Source: Theocolax elegans
Taxonomy: Eukaryota; Arthropoda; Insecta; Hymenoptera; Cerocephalidae
NCBI GenBank assembly: GCA_026168455.1
Contig: CM047431.1
Location: forward strand, 61,276,910 to 61,340,909
DNA: 64,000 nucleotides
Direction: 5' to 3'
In this document: positions 32,519 through 43,500 of the stretch, one piece after another
Numbering within the stretch: position 1 is the stretch's first letter
How the letters are laid out: every line of letters begins with the position of its first letter
Program-made: the position numbers and the translations under genes
The notes under the pieces: model-generated
Told to the model about the DNA's origin: nothing
Seen by the model: the letters and a program-made list of their open reading frames with translations, nothing else
The model's database searches: none

Positions 32519-32699
32519 TTCAAAAGGAGGCGTTTTTATCGATTTTTAGTGAACTAACCATTTAATTTATTTAATTGGCGACGTTTCGATGGAAGTCCTC
32601 CATCCTCATCAGGCTATACCTTTATTGAAACAATCATTTGTTACACCAGCATTTTACAATTTTGCATATATATATCTAAATATAATTACTCACTATTTG
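32519..32699 (-). repeat. PLE terminal segment, inverted copy
   Basis: About 181 bp matching, in reverse orientation, 35503-35683 and 36131-36310. Similarity begins at TTCAAAAGGAGG and ends at CACTATTTG. It carries one hammerhead-like motif, here in the same sense as the RT. Confidence 0.9.
32577..32614 (-). ncRNA. Hammerhead-ribozyme-like motif (RT sense)
   Basis: On the minus strand: CCTGATGA, a hairpin GATGGA-GGACT-TCCATC, then GAAAC-GTC and GCC. CUGAUGA and GAAA are the two catalytic boxes of a hammerhead and GUC the expected cleavage triplet. ACGU between them is a palindrome with no room for a loop, as in minimal type I hammerheads that act as dimers in PLEs. One extra G sits between CUGAUGA and helix II, and helix I is weak (two GC pairs at the base), so activity is uncertain. 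Confidence 0.55.
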
Positions 32700-32889
32700 G
32701 TCAAATTAATGCACATATGTGGCTTTTCTCATAATTTCCATAGTATCTCTAATGTGTCGCTCTATAATCAAAAGCAAAAGCAAGCAGCAAAACATTAGTG
32801 TTAAAATTTGCACAAAGATTAAGGTTATGTAACTTATTTTACCTTTCTTCTCTGAATCGTACTTATATAACATCATAGAATTTATTTAA

Positions 32890-32928
<39 letters not shown>

Positions 32929-33582
32929 ATAGAACACACAACACCAATTAAGCAAAAAGCAGTCAATATCAATAAAATTTATCAGAAAACAAAATTTGCT
33001 AGTCATTATCACAGATAGTTGGTAAAGCTATAATTCAAATTTTTGCGACCCGTCATTATACACTTGTAGTGTGTGTCAATTTGACCGTATTCATGACATA
33101 GACGTGTAGCAAAAATTTGAATATTAATAAATCCTATACGAAATGTAATATCATTAATTAACATCAAACTTAAGTCAATAATATTAAAAAAAATTCTTTT
33201 ATAAATACCACTAAAAAAAAAAAAAATAATTAATGAACACGTAACCATATAAATATTATTATTTGTACTTTAATATTTCTATAATTTAAAGTTATATTAA
33301 CATTGATTCATTCATTATTGTCAATTACTGTTAAAAATTTTTTTCTTAAAAATTAATAATAATTCAGTCTATATTTATTGCACTTTGTTAAAATATATTT
33401 ACCATTTACAAATTAAAAATTAAATTTTGATTTTTTCCCAATTTCAAATTTATGCGCGTATTAATCAGTAATCGATTACAGCGCTGATTATAATACTTGT
33501 AATTAAATTTGAACTAATTGATCTACCATCTGTAGATAACTAGCATTATTTTTGAATTACGTTCAAGAAAGAAAGGAAATTA
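32700..33582. other. PLE 3' non-coding region
   Basis: AT-rich sequence between the RT stop and the inverted terminal segment, with an (ATAA)n microsatellite at 32887-32923. No coding signal. Confidence 0.5.
32887..32923. repeat. (ATAA)n microsatellite
   Basis: About nine AAAT/ATAA units without interruption. Confidence 0.95.
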
Positions 33583-34695
33583 TTACAATTTGGACCGTAA
33601 TTTGAGTTGATTAACAATGTTATTGTAAAATTGGCTAAGATTTTTTGTATCATCTTTTACGTTAATGGCATTCTTCTCTAGTTTAATATGGGTCATCTCT
33701 GATATCAGTCTTTTACCCCAAATTTTTTCTCTATCTAACACGTCTACATCTTTAAAATTAAATGTATGGTCATATTTTGTTATATGGTCATTTATAACAT
33801 ATTGCACACCCGACTTTTTACTATTAGATTCGTGTTCTTTTATTCTACAATTTAATTGCCTTTTTGTCTCTCCTATATATGCTGCGTCACAATCATTACA
33901 CTTAATTCTGTATACTACATTTGTTTCACAAAGTTTGTCTAATTTTTCCTTGCCTCTAACAATAACATTACTTAATCCATTACAGATTTTAGGAACAACC
34001 CTAATACCCTTCTGTTTCATAAAACCAGACACATTATTATAAAAATTTGGAACATATGGAACGCTTAAAGTTGCAAAGTATCTATTTTGTTTATTTTGTT
34101 GAATATTATTGTTATTAGTTCTATATTTTATTTTTTCCATTCTTTTTCTTATATTATGATTAATAAATTTAATTGGGTACTCATTATTAACTAAAAACTC
34201 TTTAACTATTTTTAAGTTGGTGTTATGAAACTTCTGGTTTGACAATAAGATTGCCTTATCTACCAACGTATATATCATAGCTCGTTTTTGTTCAATAGGG
34301 TGACTGGATAAAAAATGTAAAAATCTACCTGAAAATGTTTCTTTCCTATACCAATTCGTGATTATTTTTTTACTATGATTATTTCTAATTAAAGATAACT
34401 CTAAAAAGTTTATAGCACCATTTTTTTCTTTTTCATGAGTAAATTGTAATCGTGCGTTATAATTATTGAATACCTCTAATACTTTAGTTATCTTATTTTC
34501 AGGAATGCACATTATTGTGTCATCTACATATCTGTAGTAAAACACCGGTATAAAATCTAAATTATTTAAGCACTCCTGTTCTAAATCTGTCATTACCAAA
34601 TCTGCAAAAGTTGGGCTTATCGGACTACCCATGGGAGAGCCAAAAATTTGTCTATAATATTTTTTATCCCAAGAAAAATACGTATTACTTAGCAA
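33583..34695 (-). CDS. PLE reverse transcriptase (C-terminal half) and GIY-YIG endonuclease
   Basis: 370 aa. GSPMGSPISPTFADL at 19-33 and RYVDDTI at 55-61 (catalytic Asp pair) are PLE/telomerase-type RT motifs; NFLEL at 96-100 is a following RT motif. A basic linker (about 180-200) precedes a GIY-YIG nuclease: VVYRIKC at 260-266, AAYIGET at 271-277 and NCRIKEH at 282-288 (catalytic Arg), with the CX2C pair (Cys266, Cys269) seen in PLE nucleases. The combination of this RT with GIY-YIG is diagnostic for EN-bearing PLEs. The frame joins the upstream ORF (34685-35209) across an A5T8 run at 34694-34706, where one base is off. Confidence 0.92.
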   Translation of the reverse strand: MLSNTYFSWDKKYYRQIFGSPMGSPISPTFADLVMTDLEQECLNNLDFIPVFYYRYVDDTIMCIPENKITKVLEVFNNYNARLQFTHEKEKNGAINFLELSLIRNNHSKKIITNWYRKETFSGRFLHFLSSHPIEQKRAMIYTLVDKAILLSNQKFHNTNLKIVKEFLVNNEYPIKFINHNIRKRMEKIKYRTNNNNIQQNKQNRYFATLSVPYVPNFYNNVSGFMKQKGIRVVPKICNGLSNVIVRGKEKLDKLCETNVVYRIKCNDCDAAYIGETKRQLNCRIKEHESNSKKSGVQYVINDHITKYDHTFNFKDVDVLDREKIWGKRLISEMTHIKLEKNAINVKDDTKNLSQFYNNIVNQLKLRSKL

Positions 34696-35275
34696 AAATT
34701 TTTTTTACACCTTCTAGAAGATCATTTAATGAGATATTGTAAATTTTTCTTATAAGGTGATACCTTTTTTCAATACTCTCAATCACTAAATTTTCGGGTA
34801 CGTTGGTAAATAAGGACACTACATCTAAAGAAATCAAAACATAATTTTCAGGAATATCACAGTTGCTAATTTTATTTATTAAATCTATACTATTTTTAAC
34901 ATAAGATTTAGGTCTCTTTATGCTATTCGAAAGCATTTTGTCTATTATTTTAGATAGCTTGTATGTGGGACTGCCAATACATGAAACAATAGGCCTAAGT
35001 GGATATTCTTTTTTATGTACTTTTGGTAATCCATAAATTCTCGGCAGTACTGTATCTGTTTGGGTTAATTCATTATTATGGCATTTTTTACCCAAGAGTT
35101 CTAATTTATTCCACTTTTGCATAATTTTTTGTGTATCTTTTTGTAATTTTATTAGTGGATTTCTATTTATTCGAATATATGTTTTACTATCTGATAAAAG
35201 ATTGTGCATTTTGAGTTCATATGAATCTCTTTGAATAGCAACTGTGACGTTACCTTTGTCAGCTAAAGTAAAAAT
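34685..35275 (-). CDS. PLE reverse transcriptase (N-terminal half)
   Basis: The recognisable frame has its first Met at 35209 (174 aa) but is open upstream to about 35270. PRIYGLPKVHK and LRPIVSCIGSPTYKLSK are RT motifs before the first catalytic Asp, which is in YVLISLDVVSLFTNVP. Residues upstream of the Met (NVTVAIQRDSYELK, also read in the tandem copy at 35851-36243) show that the protein is longer. A 5-A versus 6-A difference between 35270-35274 and 35947-35952 accounts for the upstream break. Confidence 0.9.
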   Translation of the reverse strand: MFTLADKGNVTVAIQRDSYELKMHNLLSDSKTYIRINRNPLIKLQKDTQKIMQKWNKLELLGKKCHNNELTQTDTVLPRIYGLPKVHKKEYPLRPIVSCIGSPTYKLSKIIDKMLSNSIKRPKSYVKNSIDLINKISNCDIPENYVLISLDVVSLFTNVPENLVIESIEKRYHLIRKIYNISLNDLLEGVKKIFAK

Positions 35276-35882
35276 ACATTGGTATTATTTTTTAAAAACA
35301 ACTTTGTTTGTTTCAATCTTTGTGCAAATAATCTGTCTTCAATGTTTATATGTGTAGTTCTTTTTATATTTCCTTCCATATAATTAGTAATATTTTTCCT
35401 AATAAGATTCATTGATTAATTTGCAATTTCTGTGTGTTTAAATAATTGTTCCACATTCTTTATGGTTTCTATTATACTATTTTTGTCTAAAAAATAACAT
35501 AACAAATAGTGAGTAATTATATTTAGATATATATATGCAAATTGTAAAATGCTGGTGTAACAAATGATTGTTTCAATAAAGGTATAGCCTGATGAGGATG
35601 GAGGACTTCCATCGAAACGTCGCCAATTAAATAAATTAAATGGTTAGTTCACTAAAAATCGATAAAAACGCCTCCTTTTGAATATACATTTCTATTAATA
35701 TTTCGGGCACTTTTCCCAAATATTTTGACCATAAATGATCATAATGATTTAGACCCACTCTGGAAATGTATAGGCAGTTTCCGACTATAAAAAGACATCT
35801 TTTAGACAGTATTAGGTTACCAGAGTCCGGAGCAGAATTGCTGATTTTCACTATTTAAGGTTTAAATGGCTTACAAGAGTGT
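35206..35882 (-). repeat. PLE 5' tandem unit, copy B (joined to the ORF)
   Basis: About 677 bp, repeated next door as copy A (35883-36514). Both end in the plus-strand sequence GGCTTACAAGAGTGTG; there copy B jumps back to CATTTTGAGTTC. Copy B retains a stretch of about 50 bp near 35400-35450 that copy A lacks. Confidence 0.9.
35587..35624 (+). ncRNA. Hammerhead-ribozyme-like motif (antisense to RT), copy B
   Basis: Same architecture as at 32577-32614: CTGATGA (35589-35595), hairpin 35597-35613, GAAACGTC (35614-35621). It would be present only in transcripts running opposite to the RT. Confidence 0.5.
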
Positions 35883-36243
35883 GCATTTTGAGTTCATATG
35901 AATCTCTTTGAATAGCAACTGTGACGTTACCTTTGTCAGCTAAAGTAAAAAATACATTGGTATTATTTTTTAAAAACAACTTTGTTTGTTTCAATCTTTG
36001 TGCAAATAATCTGTCTTCAATGTTTATATGTGTAGTTCTTTTTATATTTCCTTCCATATAATTAGTAATATTTTTCCTTTCCACATTCTTTATGGTTTCT
36101 ATTATACTATTTTTGTCTAAAAAATAACATAACAAATAGTGAGTAATTATATTTAGATATATATATGCAAAATTGTAAAATGCTGGTGTAACAAATGATT
36201 GTTTCAATAAAGGTATAGCCTGATGAGGATGGAGGACTTCCAT
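35851..36243 (-). pseudogene. PLE ORF N-terminal fragment, tandem copy A
   Basis: 130-aa frame. Its second half (DRLFAQRLKQTKLFLKNN, FFTLADKGNVTVAIQRDSYE) is the PLE N-terminal RT region, also encoded in copy B upstream of 35275. The first residues (MEVLHPHQ) merely read through the antisense of the hammerhead motif. The frame leaves the element at the tandem junction and ends. Confidence 0.75.
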
Positions 36244-36514
36244 CGAAACGTCGCCAATTAAATAAATTAAATGGTTAGTTCACTAAAAATCGATAAAACG
36301 CCTCCTTTTGAATATACATTTCTATTAATATTTCGGGCACTTTTCCCAAATATTTTGACCATAAATGATCATAATGATTTAGACCCACTCTGGAAATGTA
36401 TAGGCAGTTTCCGACTATAAAAAGACATCTTTTAGACAGTATTAGGTTACCAGAGTCCGGAGCAGAATTGCTGATTTTCACTATTTAAGGTTTAAATGGC
36501 TTACAAGAGTGTGA
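35883..36514 (-). repeat. PLE 5' tandem unit, copy A
   Basis: About 632 bp, nearly identical to copy B apart from the lost segment of about 50 bp (between about 36077 and 36079) and single-base indels. It lies outermost on the 5' side. Confidence 0.9.
36218..36255 (+). ncRNA. Hammerhead-ribozyme-like motif (antisense to RT), copy A
   Basis: Identical core to the copy at 35587-35624. Confidence 0.5.
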
Positions 36515-36670
36515 CAGCATACGTTTATGTCTTTAAAAGTATTTTTAATGAAAAGTTCGGAAAATTTTACAAAAAAAGTCAAACTTATGTTTTTAGTGAA
36601 AAATGCATCCTCTGGGAGCTAAAAATTCATGAAAATGGGCATATAATGCAAAAAAGTGCTAAAATGTCAA
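36515..36670. other. Short spacer between PLE and the duplicated blocks
   Basis: AT-rich, unassigned; present once in the window. Confidence 0.5.
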
Positions 36671-36728
36671 CTTTGACTCTCTGTAACTTAAAATAATGGC
36701 CCAGAAAAAATCTGAAAAAATTCAGGAG

Positions 36729-36820
36729 AACTAATGGATACCTCTAAAACATATTCCCACAGTTACAGCAATATTCATTTTTTTTATCTTCGATGTCACA
36801 GAGAACCACCCATATATATA
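36729..36820. repeat. Outer inverted repeat arm, right
   Basis: Inverted counterpart of 32155-32254, with GGATACCTCTAAAACATATTC and CACAGAGAACCA-type blocks; 4.5 kb apart and flanking the PLE. Confidence 0.75.
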
Positions 36821-37044
36821 AAATGTTCGAGGTTTTTGTACTTGACAAAATGATACACCGAGCGTTAATGATGTATTGAGAAATACTTTACCAATTAATT
36901 TTTTATTACAATTGTTTAAAAATTACTGAAACCCGTTTTATTATTTACTGGAAATTCATGCGTTATCTTTGTATTTACAGTGATATCGGCAGTTGCGGTG
37001 AAAAACGTGGGAGTACGCTTCGACTGTTTAAAAAAGGTAATGAC

Positions 37045-37330
37045 TCGAGGCTTTTTAAAAAGGGCCTAACTTGAACAAAGTCGAAAAAAGAGGCTAATTT
37101 GCACAAAAATTTTTCGACCAAAATTTTAAGTTAATACTGCTGCTGAACACTTTTAAATTATAAATAGTATTTATAATTATAAATAGTTTTTAATACAAGT
37201 GTGAAAGTGTTGATGTTACATATTGAGCGAGGAATCGAAAATTATCTTTCATTTTGGTAAAAATTTTTTTGTGCGAAATAGCCCCTTTCTTCGGCTCTGT
37301 TCGAGTTATAGCGCCTTTTCAAAACATCAC
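37045..37330. repeat. Foldback element in block P1
   Basis: Left arm 37055-37133 (AAGGGCCTAACTTGAAC, AGGCTAATTTGCACAAAAA) and right arm 37240-37322 (TTTTTTTGTGCGAAATAGCC, TTCGAGTTATAGCGCC) are approximate inverted repeats around a spacer of about 105 bp. Weak similarity extends outwards to CGCTTCGACTG / GACACTTCGACCG-type ends. Repeated in P2 at about 40930-41215. Confidence 0.65.
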
Positions 37331-38235
37331 CAGAGGTAGCCCTTTCTTTCGGCTGCGGTCGAAGTGTCGTTCACTTATCCTCAGCGCATAAAATTTCAAA
37401 GATAGAAAAATGATAATTCTCGATTTTGTTAAATGTAGAAAAAAAATGATAACTTTTACTTTCGTTATGTATGTAAATATCCAAATTTCTATTGAACGAG
37501 ATTAGAGACTTTCGTACCAGTATTTCAAAAACAAAAAATGGCACTACAATTAACAAGTATAAAATTTTACTTTTTTGCAAAGTAAAAACAGCTAAATTTA
37601 CCCTATATATGAAAATTAGACCATTCGTTAATGTTTTGAGGTTAGAAATAGTTAATTTATAAATTATTATTATAATAGTAATAGTAGAAATGCCTGATCT
37701 ATTTTGAAAAAATCGTTGCAGTTATTACTAGGCTAGACGTTCCAAAATATTCGTTATTTCATTTATTTACTTTTCAAGGATTGGAACGATCAGCTGCATT
37801 TTCATAAAGTCGAATCTTGGAATTTTATACATTTCGAAAATAGAAACTTACTTATTTTACACGATTGTAAAGTGTAAACTTCAAAGTTTATACGTTTCTC
37901 AAAAGTAAACTTGGCAATATATCGTTTTGCGGGAATGCGTTATATAATAGCTTATACAGGTGTCGGTCGCGTGCAAACGATTCAGAATTTACAAAAATTA
38001 ATCAAATTTTTTTTAATAACAAAATTTACGCACGTATACTTTTCAAAGAAACGAAGCTCGATACACATTTGAATAAAGGGTATTAAGTATGGGGTCTGAA
38101 TATTTGAAAACAACGTCATTGAAATGTATACATATGTTTTAAAAGCCTTTTACAATGAAATCACTTATTAATACAGTTTCCACACAAATTTCACGACAGT
38201 TTAACGTACGTGCACATACAAACACACTGCACACA

Positions 38236-38275
38236 CTGCACATACACACACACACACACACACGCACACACACTC
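38236..38275. repeat. (CA)n microsatellite
   Basis: CA repeat with single GC interruptions; duplicated at about 42117-42158. Confidence 0.9.
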
Positions 38276-38944
38276 ACGTCCAAGGCTGATAATGCATTTT
38301 CAAGTGGGACGAGTAAAGCTGTTTTAAAATAGCAGACATTGTTTCAAGTATTCGTGAATATATCGCAGTTACAGCGAGCGTCATAATTTTTACTATATAT
38401 ATATATATATTTTTTGAAAATATATTCCTATCATATATATATATAGTAGGAATATATTTTTAATAATTTCAAATCGTTAGACATTACACATGAAAATAAA
38501 TTGCTTAACAATTTATAATTGACGAACGCGTTTGAATCTACACCTATTTCGTATACGGTGTAATAGATTTCAATTTTATCTTCGACTCGCGTCCAAATCG
38601 ACAGTCTGTTTCATTTTACGGTATATTTATATAGCCCTCGTGGAAAACACTTCTTATCTCGCGATTCGTCGTATTTAAATAATTTTCGATTACTCCTGTT
38701 TTTCGCGCATTGCCAATCGTGTTGAAATTTTCGATTTTCGCGCAAATATATACATACCGATTACACGTCGGTATTACGATCGCAAGGACTTTACGTTGAA
38801 GTGTAACGCATTCGAAAAATCTCGGGTAAAAAAATTCGACGAAAATGGGAAAAATCTGTCCCATATAAATTTGACGAGAAGCTCGATCATCGGCGCCCAT
38901 AAAACAAAATCGATCAGTCGCCAAAAAGAAGAAGATGAAGAAAA

Positions 38945-38975
<31 letters not shown>

Positions 38976-39039
38976 GTATAGGGAAGAATCGCGTAGCATG
39001 TAGAAGTAGCTCTAAAATCGCGGTTCCACGATCTCTCGA

Positions 39040-39500
39040 ACCGAATTTCCGTTAACGACTAGGCCGCGGGCACGATAAACGCTGAAATGAAATTGTATGT
39101 ATATACATATATATATATATATATATTCGTATATCTGGTAGCGGTGAGAGTAGGGCTCGGTTACCACTTGGGTTGCAACGTTTTTTTTCTTTTTTGTTCA
39201 TTTTTCTTTCTCCTTCTTTCTATCCGATAACGCGGCTGGCTGATGCGCACACCACCTCCGTTTGAATGTAATTAACGGGCTTAATCCGACACGGCGATCT
39301 CTAGTCGTCGACAACATGTGCACCAAGCACTTTTCATACTTCGGTATATCCACGTGCTCTCGATTCTGCGTGTTCTCGTTTCGTTATCGAGCTCTCTCTC
39401 TCTCTCTCTCCCCTCTCTCTTTCTCTCCGTCTCTTTCTCTTTCTTTCTCTTGGTATGCGCACGACTCGACCCGTTCCTTTCATATTTCCGCGTGGATGAG
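39040..39500. other. CpG-containing patch with (CT)n tract in block Q1, candidate promoter
   Basis: Mixed, CpG-bearing sequence followed by a CT tract (39391-39450) in an AT-rich background; also present in Q2 and Q3. The two overlapping plus-strand frames (39262-39507 and 39318-39614) encode Ser/Leu repeats from the CT tract and are not convincing proteins. Confidence 0.3.
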
Positions 39501-39598
39501 AAATTAGTGGTCAGGGGAACAAGTAATTATTGTCAGTATTTAAATTGTTGTACACTCGCAACTCATTGTTTTAATGCATGCAGATATACCGTATCATA

Positions 39599-39875
39599 CA
39601 CTGAAAAAAAATAGATTTTTATGTTTTAGTGGAAATATTTTTAAATATGCCTGCAGAAAAAGAAAATCAGTTTGTTCCACTGTGACTCTTCTACAATCGA
39701 GCGGAATCTTCTTTTTGTAATAATGAGATATAGTACTAGTCAAAAAGATCAACATTCTACAATCAATCAAATTCCTCTTGGTTATAAAGGAATCGCATTG
39801 GACCAACCGGATTTTCTTCTTGAGGCGTATTCAATAAAAACTCCGCTTATAGATAAAAAATCTATTTTTTCAGTG
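39599..39875. mobile_element. Tc1/mariner-type MITE in block Q1
   Basis: 277 bp with terminal inverted repeats beginning CACTGAAAAAA. The arms of about 130 bp each pair imperfectly, so the whole element folds back. It is flanked by TA at 39597-39598 and 39876-39877. The small frame at 39672-39941 runs through one arm into the flank and is not a gene. Confidence 0.85.
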
Positions 39876-40556
39876 TACCCAATTCCTGATCAGTATCCAA
39901 TTATTCATCATTTTGTTAATAAAGAAAATAACAATAAATAATTATAAGTATAAAAACATTCGAGCAAGGTTATACAGTAAAAGATTAAGTAAAAAGTACG
40001 TATGTATTAATTAAATATAATTTATTTAGTATTTATACTTTTTAGGCACGATCGTTACATGATCTTTACACGTATATATGGATGTGTGTATGTAAGAAAT
40101 CCTGTGACCAAAATAACTCTGGTAATTTTTAATTGATTGAGCTGAAATTTACAGGGTATATTTAGTTATAACTATAGAAGTTTGTGGTCCAATTTCAGCT
40201 ACACTGCTCATAAATTGTTGAAGATTTCGTATAAAATTGGTTTATCCACTCGTAGAATAAAAATAATAAGTAGCTTTTTTAAATGAAAATAATAGGGTGA
40301 AAATAATATTTTAATATTTTAACTATTACCAAGTCATGAAGGTATAATATAATTTAGTAAACTTCTGAATTAAGTATGCACATTCAAGTTCATGACTAGA
40401 TCAATTATTTACTTAAACAAAACTTATTGCAAAAAAGTTTTATACACTTGTGACATCTAAATACTGCTCAAGATAAACATCTTTCTCTTCTTCTAGTCCA
40501 TATTCATATAATTCGTATAAAAAATAAGAATAATAAGTACTCAGCTTTAATTTCAA

Positions 40557-43500
40557 CTTTGACTCTCTGTAACTTAAAATAATGGCCCAGAAAAAATCTG
40601 AAAAATTCAGGAGAACTACTGGATACCTCTAAAACATATTCCACAGTTACAGCAATATTCATTTTTTTTATCTTCGATGTCACAGAGAACCACCCATATA
40701 TATAAAATGTTCGAGGTTTTTGTACTTGACAAAATGATACACCGAGCGTTAATGATGTATTGAGAAATACTTTACCAAATTAATTTTTTATTACAATTGT
40801 TTAAAAATTACTGAACACCGTTTTATTATTTACTGGAAATTCTGCGTTATCTTTGTATTTACAGTGATATCGGCAGTTGCGGTGAAAAACGTGGGAGTAC
40901 GCTTCGACTGTTTAAAAAAGGTAATGACTCGAGGCTTTTTAAAAAGGGCCTAACTTGAACAAAGTCGAAAAAAGAGGCTAATTTGCACAAAAAATTTTTC
41001 GACCAAAATTTTAAGTTAATACTGCTGCTGAACACTTTTAAATTATAAATAGTATTTATAATTATAAATAGTTTTTAATACAAGTGTGAAAGTGTTGATG
41101 TTACATATTGAGCGAGGAATCGAAAATTATCTTTCATTTTGGTAAAAATTTTTTTGTGCGAAATAGCCCCTTTCTTCGGCTCTGTTCGAGTTATAGCGCC
41201 TTTTCAAAACATCACCAGAGGATAGCCCTTTCTTTCGGCTGCGGTCGAAGTGTCGTTCACTTATCCTCAGCGCATAAAATTTCAAAGATAGAAAAATGAT
41301 AATTCTCGATTTTGTTAAATGTAGAAAAAAAATGATAACTTTTACTTTCGTTATGTATGTAAATATCCAAATTTCTATTGAACGAGATTAGAGACTTTCG
41401 TACCAGTATTTCAAAAACAAAAAATGGCACTACAATTAACAAGTATAAAATTTTACTTTTTTGCAAAGTAAAAACAGCTAAATTTACCCTATATATGAAA
41501 ATTAGACCATTCGGTTAATGTTTTGAGGTTAGAAATAGTTAATTTATAAATTATTATTATAATAGTAATAGTAGAAATGCCTGATCTATTTTGAAAAAAT
41601 CGTTGCAGTTATTACTAGGCTAGACGTTCCAAAATATTCGTTATTTCATTTATTACTTTTCAAGGATTGGAACGATCAGCTGCATTTTCATAAAGTCGAA
41701 TCTTGGAATTTTATACATTTCGAAAATAGAAACTTACTTATTTTACACGATTGTAAAGTGTAAACTTCAAAGTTTATACGTTTCTCAAAAGTAAACTTGG
41801 CAATATATCGTTTTGCGGGAATGCGTTATATAATAGCTTATACAGGTGTCGGTCGCGTGCAAACGATTCAGAATTTACAAAAATTAATCAAATTTTTTTT
41901 AATAACAAAATTTACGCACGTATACTTTTCAAAGAAACGAAGCTCGATACACATTTGAATAAAGGGTATTAAGTATGGGGTCTGAATATTTGAAAACAAC
42001 GTCATTGAAATGTATACATATGTTTTAAAAGCCTTTTACAATGAAATCACTTATTAATACAGTTTCCACACAAATTTCACGACAGTTTAACGTACGTGCA
42101 CATACAAACACACTGCACACACTGCACATACACACACACACACACACGCACACACACTCACGTCCAAGGCTGATAATGCATTTTCAAGTGGGACGAGTAA
42201 AGCTGTTTAAAATAGCAGACATTGTTTCAAGTATTCGTGAATATATCGCAGTTACAGCGAGCGTCATAATTTTTACTATATATATATATATATTTTTGAA
42301 AATATATTCCTATCATATATATATATAGTAGGAATATATTTTTAATAATTTCAAATCGTTAGACATTACACATGAAAATAAATTGCTTAACAATTATAAT
42401 TGACGAACGCGTTTGAATCTACACCTATTTCGTATACGGTGTAATAGATTTCAATTTTATCTTCGACTCGCGTCCAAATCGACAGTCTGTTTCATTTACG
42501 GTATATTTATATCGCCCTCGTGGAAAACACTTCTTATCTCGCGATTCGTCGTATTTAAATAATTTTCGATTACTCCTGTTTTTCGCGCATTGTCAATCGT
42601 GTTGAAATTTTCGATTTTTGCGCAAATATATACATACCGATTACACGTCGGTATTACGATCGCAAGGACTTTACGTTGAAGTGTAACGCATTCGAAAAAT
42701 CTCGGGTAAAAAAATTCGACGAAAATGGGAAAAATCTGTCCCATATAAATTTGACGAGAAGCTCGATCATCGGCGCCCATAAAACAAAATCGATCAGTCG
42801 CCAAAAAGAAGAAGATGAAGAAAATGTGTGTGTGTGTATATATATAGTATATATTAGGGAAGAATCGCGTAGCATGTAGAAGTAGCTCTAAAATCGCGGT
42901 TCCACGATCTCTCGAACCGAATTTCCGTTAACGACTAGGCCGCGGGCACGATAAACGCTGAAATGAAATTGTATGTATATACATATATATATATATATAT
43001 ATATTCGTATATCTGGTAGCGGTGAGAGTAGGGCTCGGTTACCACTTGGGTTGCAACGTTTTTTTTCTTTTTTGTTCATTTTTCTTTCTCCTTCTTTCTA
43101 TCCGATAACGCGGCTGGCTGATGCGCACACCACCTCCGTTTGAATGTAATTAACGGGCTTAATCCGACACGGCGATCTCTAGTCGTCGACAACATGTGCA
43201 CCAAGCACTTTTCATACTTCGGTATATCCACGTGCTCTCGATTCTGCGTGTTCTCGTTTCGTTATCGAGCTCTCTCTCTCTCTCTCCCCTCTCTCTTCTC
43301 TCCGTCTCTTTCTCTTTCTTTCTCTTGGTATGCGCACGACTCGACCCGTTCCTTTCATATTTCCGCGTGGATGAGAAATTAGTGGTCAGGGGAACAAGTA
43401 ATTATTGTCAGTATTTAAATTGTTGTACACTCGCAACTCATTGTTTTAATGCATGCAGATATACCGTATCATACACTGAAAAAAAATAGATTTTTTATGT

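Larger units (their letters stand above)
32519..36514 (-). mobile_element. Penelope-like element (PLE)
   Basis: Minus-strand element with an RT and GIY-YIG endonuclease ORF (33583 to about 35560). A terminal segment of about 180 bp is present inverted at the 3' side (32519-32699) and in two tandem copies at the 5' side (within 35206-35882 and 35883-36514). Such pseudo-LTRs, direct or inverted and partly tandem, are characteristic of PLEs. The 36514 boundary is where the second tandem copy ends; true ends and target duplications could not be fixed. Confidence 0.85.
36671..40556 (+). repeat. Tandem duplication I, copy 1 (blocks P1-Q1)
   Basis: 3,886-bp unit repeated head to tail at 40557-44429. 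Block P is 36671-38912, block Q 38913-40556. The junction to copy 2 shares TCAA with both parents. The unit has no protein-coding gene. P holds the right outer arm of the PLE inverted repeat, a foldback element and a (CA)n tract; Q holds a CpG-containing patch and a MITE. Confidence 0.92.

Noticed and set aside
35636..35851. 71-aa minus-strand frame in the PLE tandem units
   Set aside because: Overlaps the pseudo-LTR-like part of the unit; no domain, and it is open only by chance in copies that are nearly identical.
38236..38275. CRISPR-like or satellite array
   Set aside because: Only a (CA)n microsatellite; no spaced repeats of the right form occur anywhere in the window.
39672..39941. Small conserved frame present in the Q copies
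   Set aside because: It runs through one arm of the MITE into flanking DNA; conservation is due to recent duplication, and Q2 breaks it with an indel.
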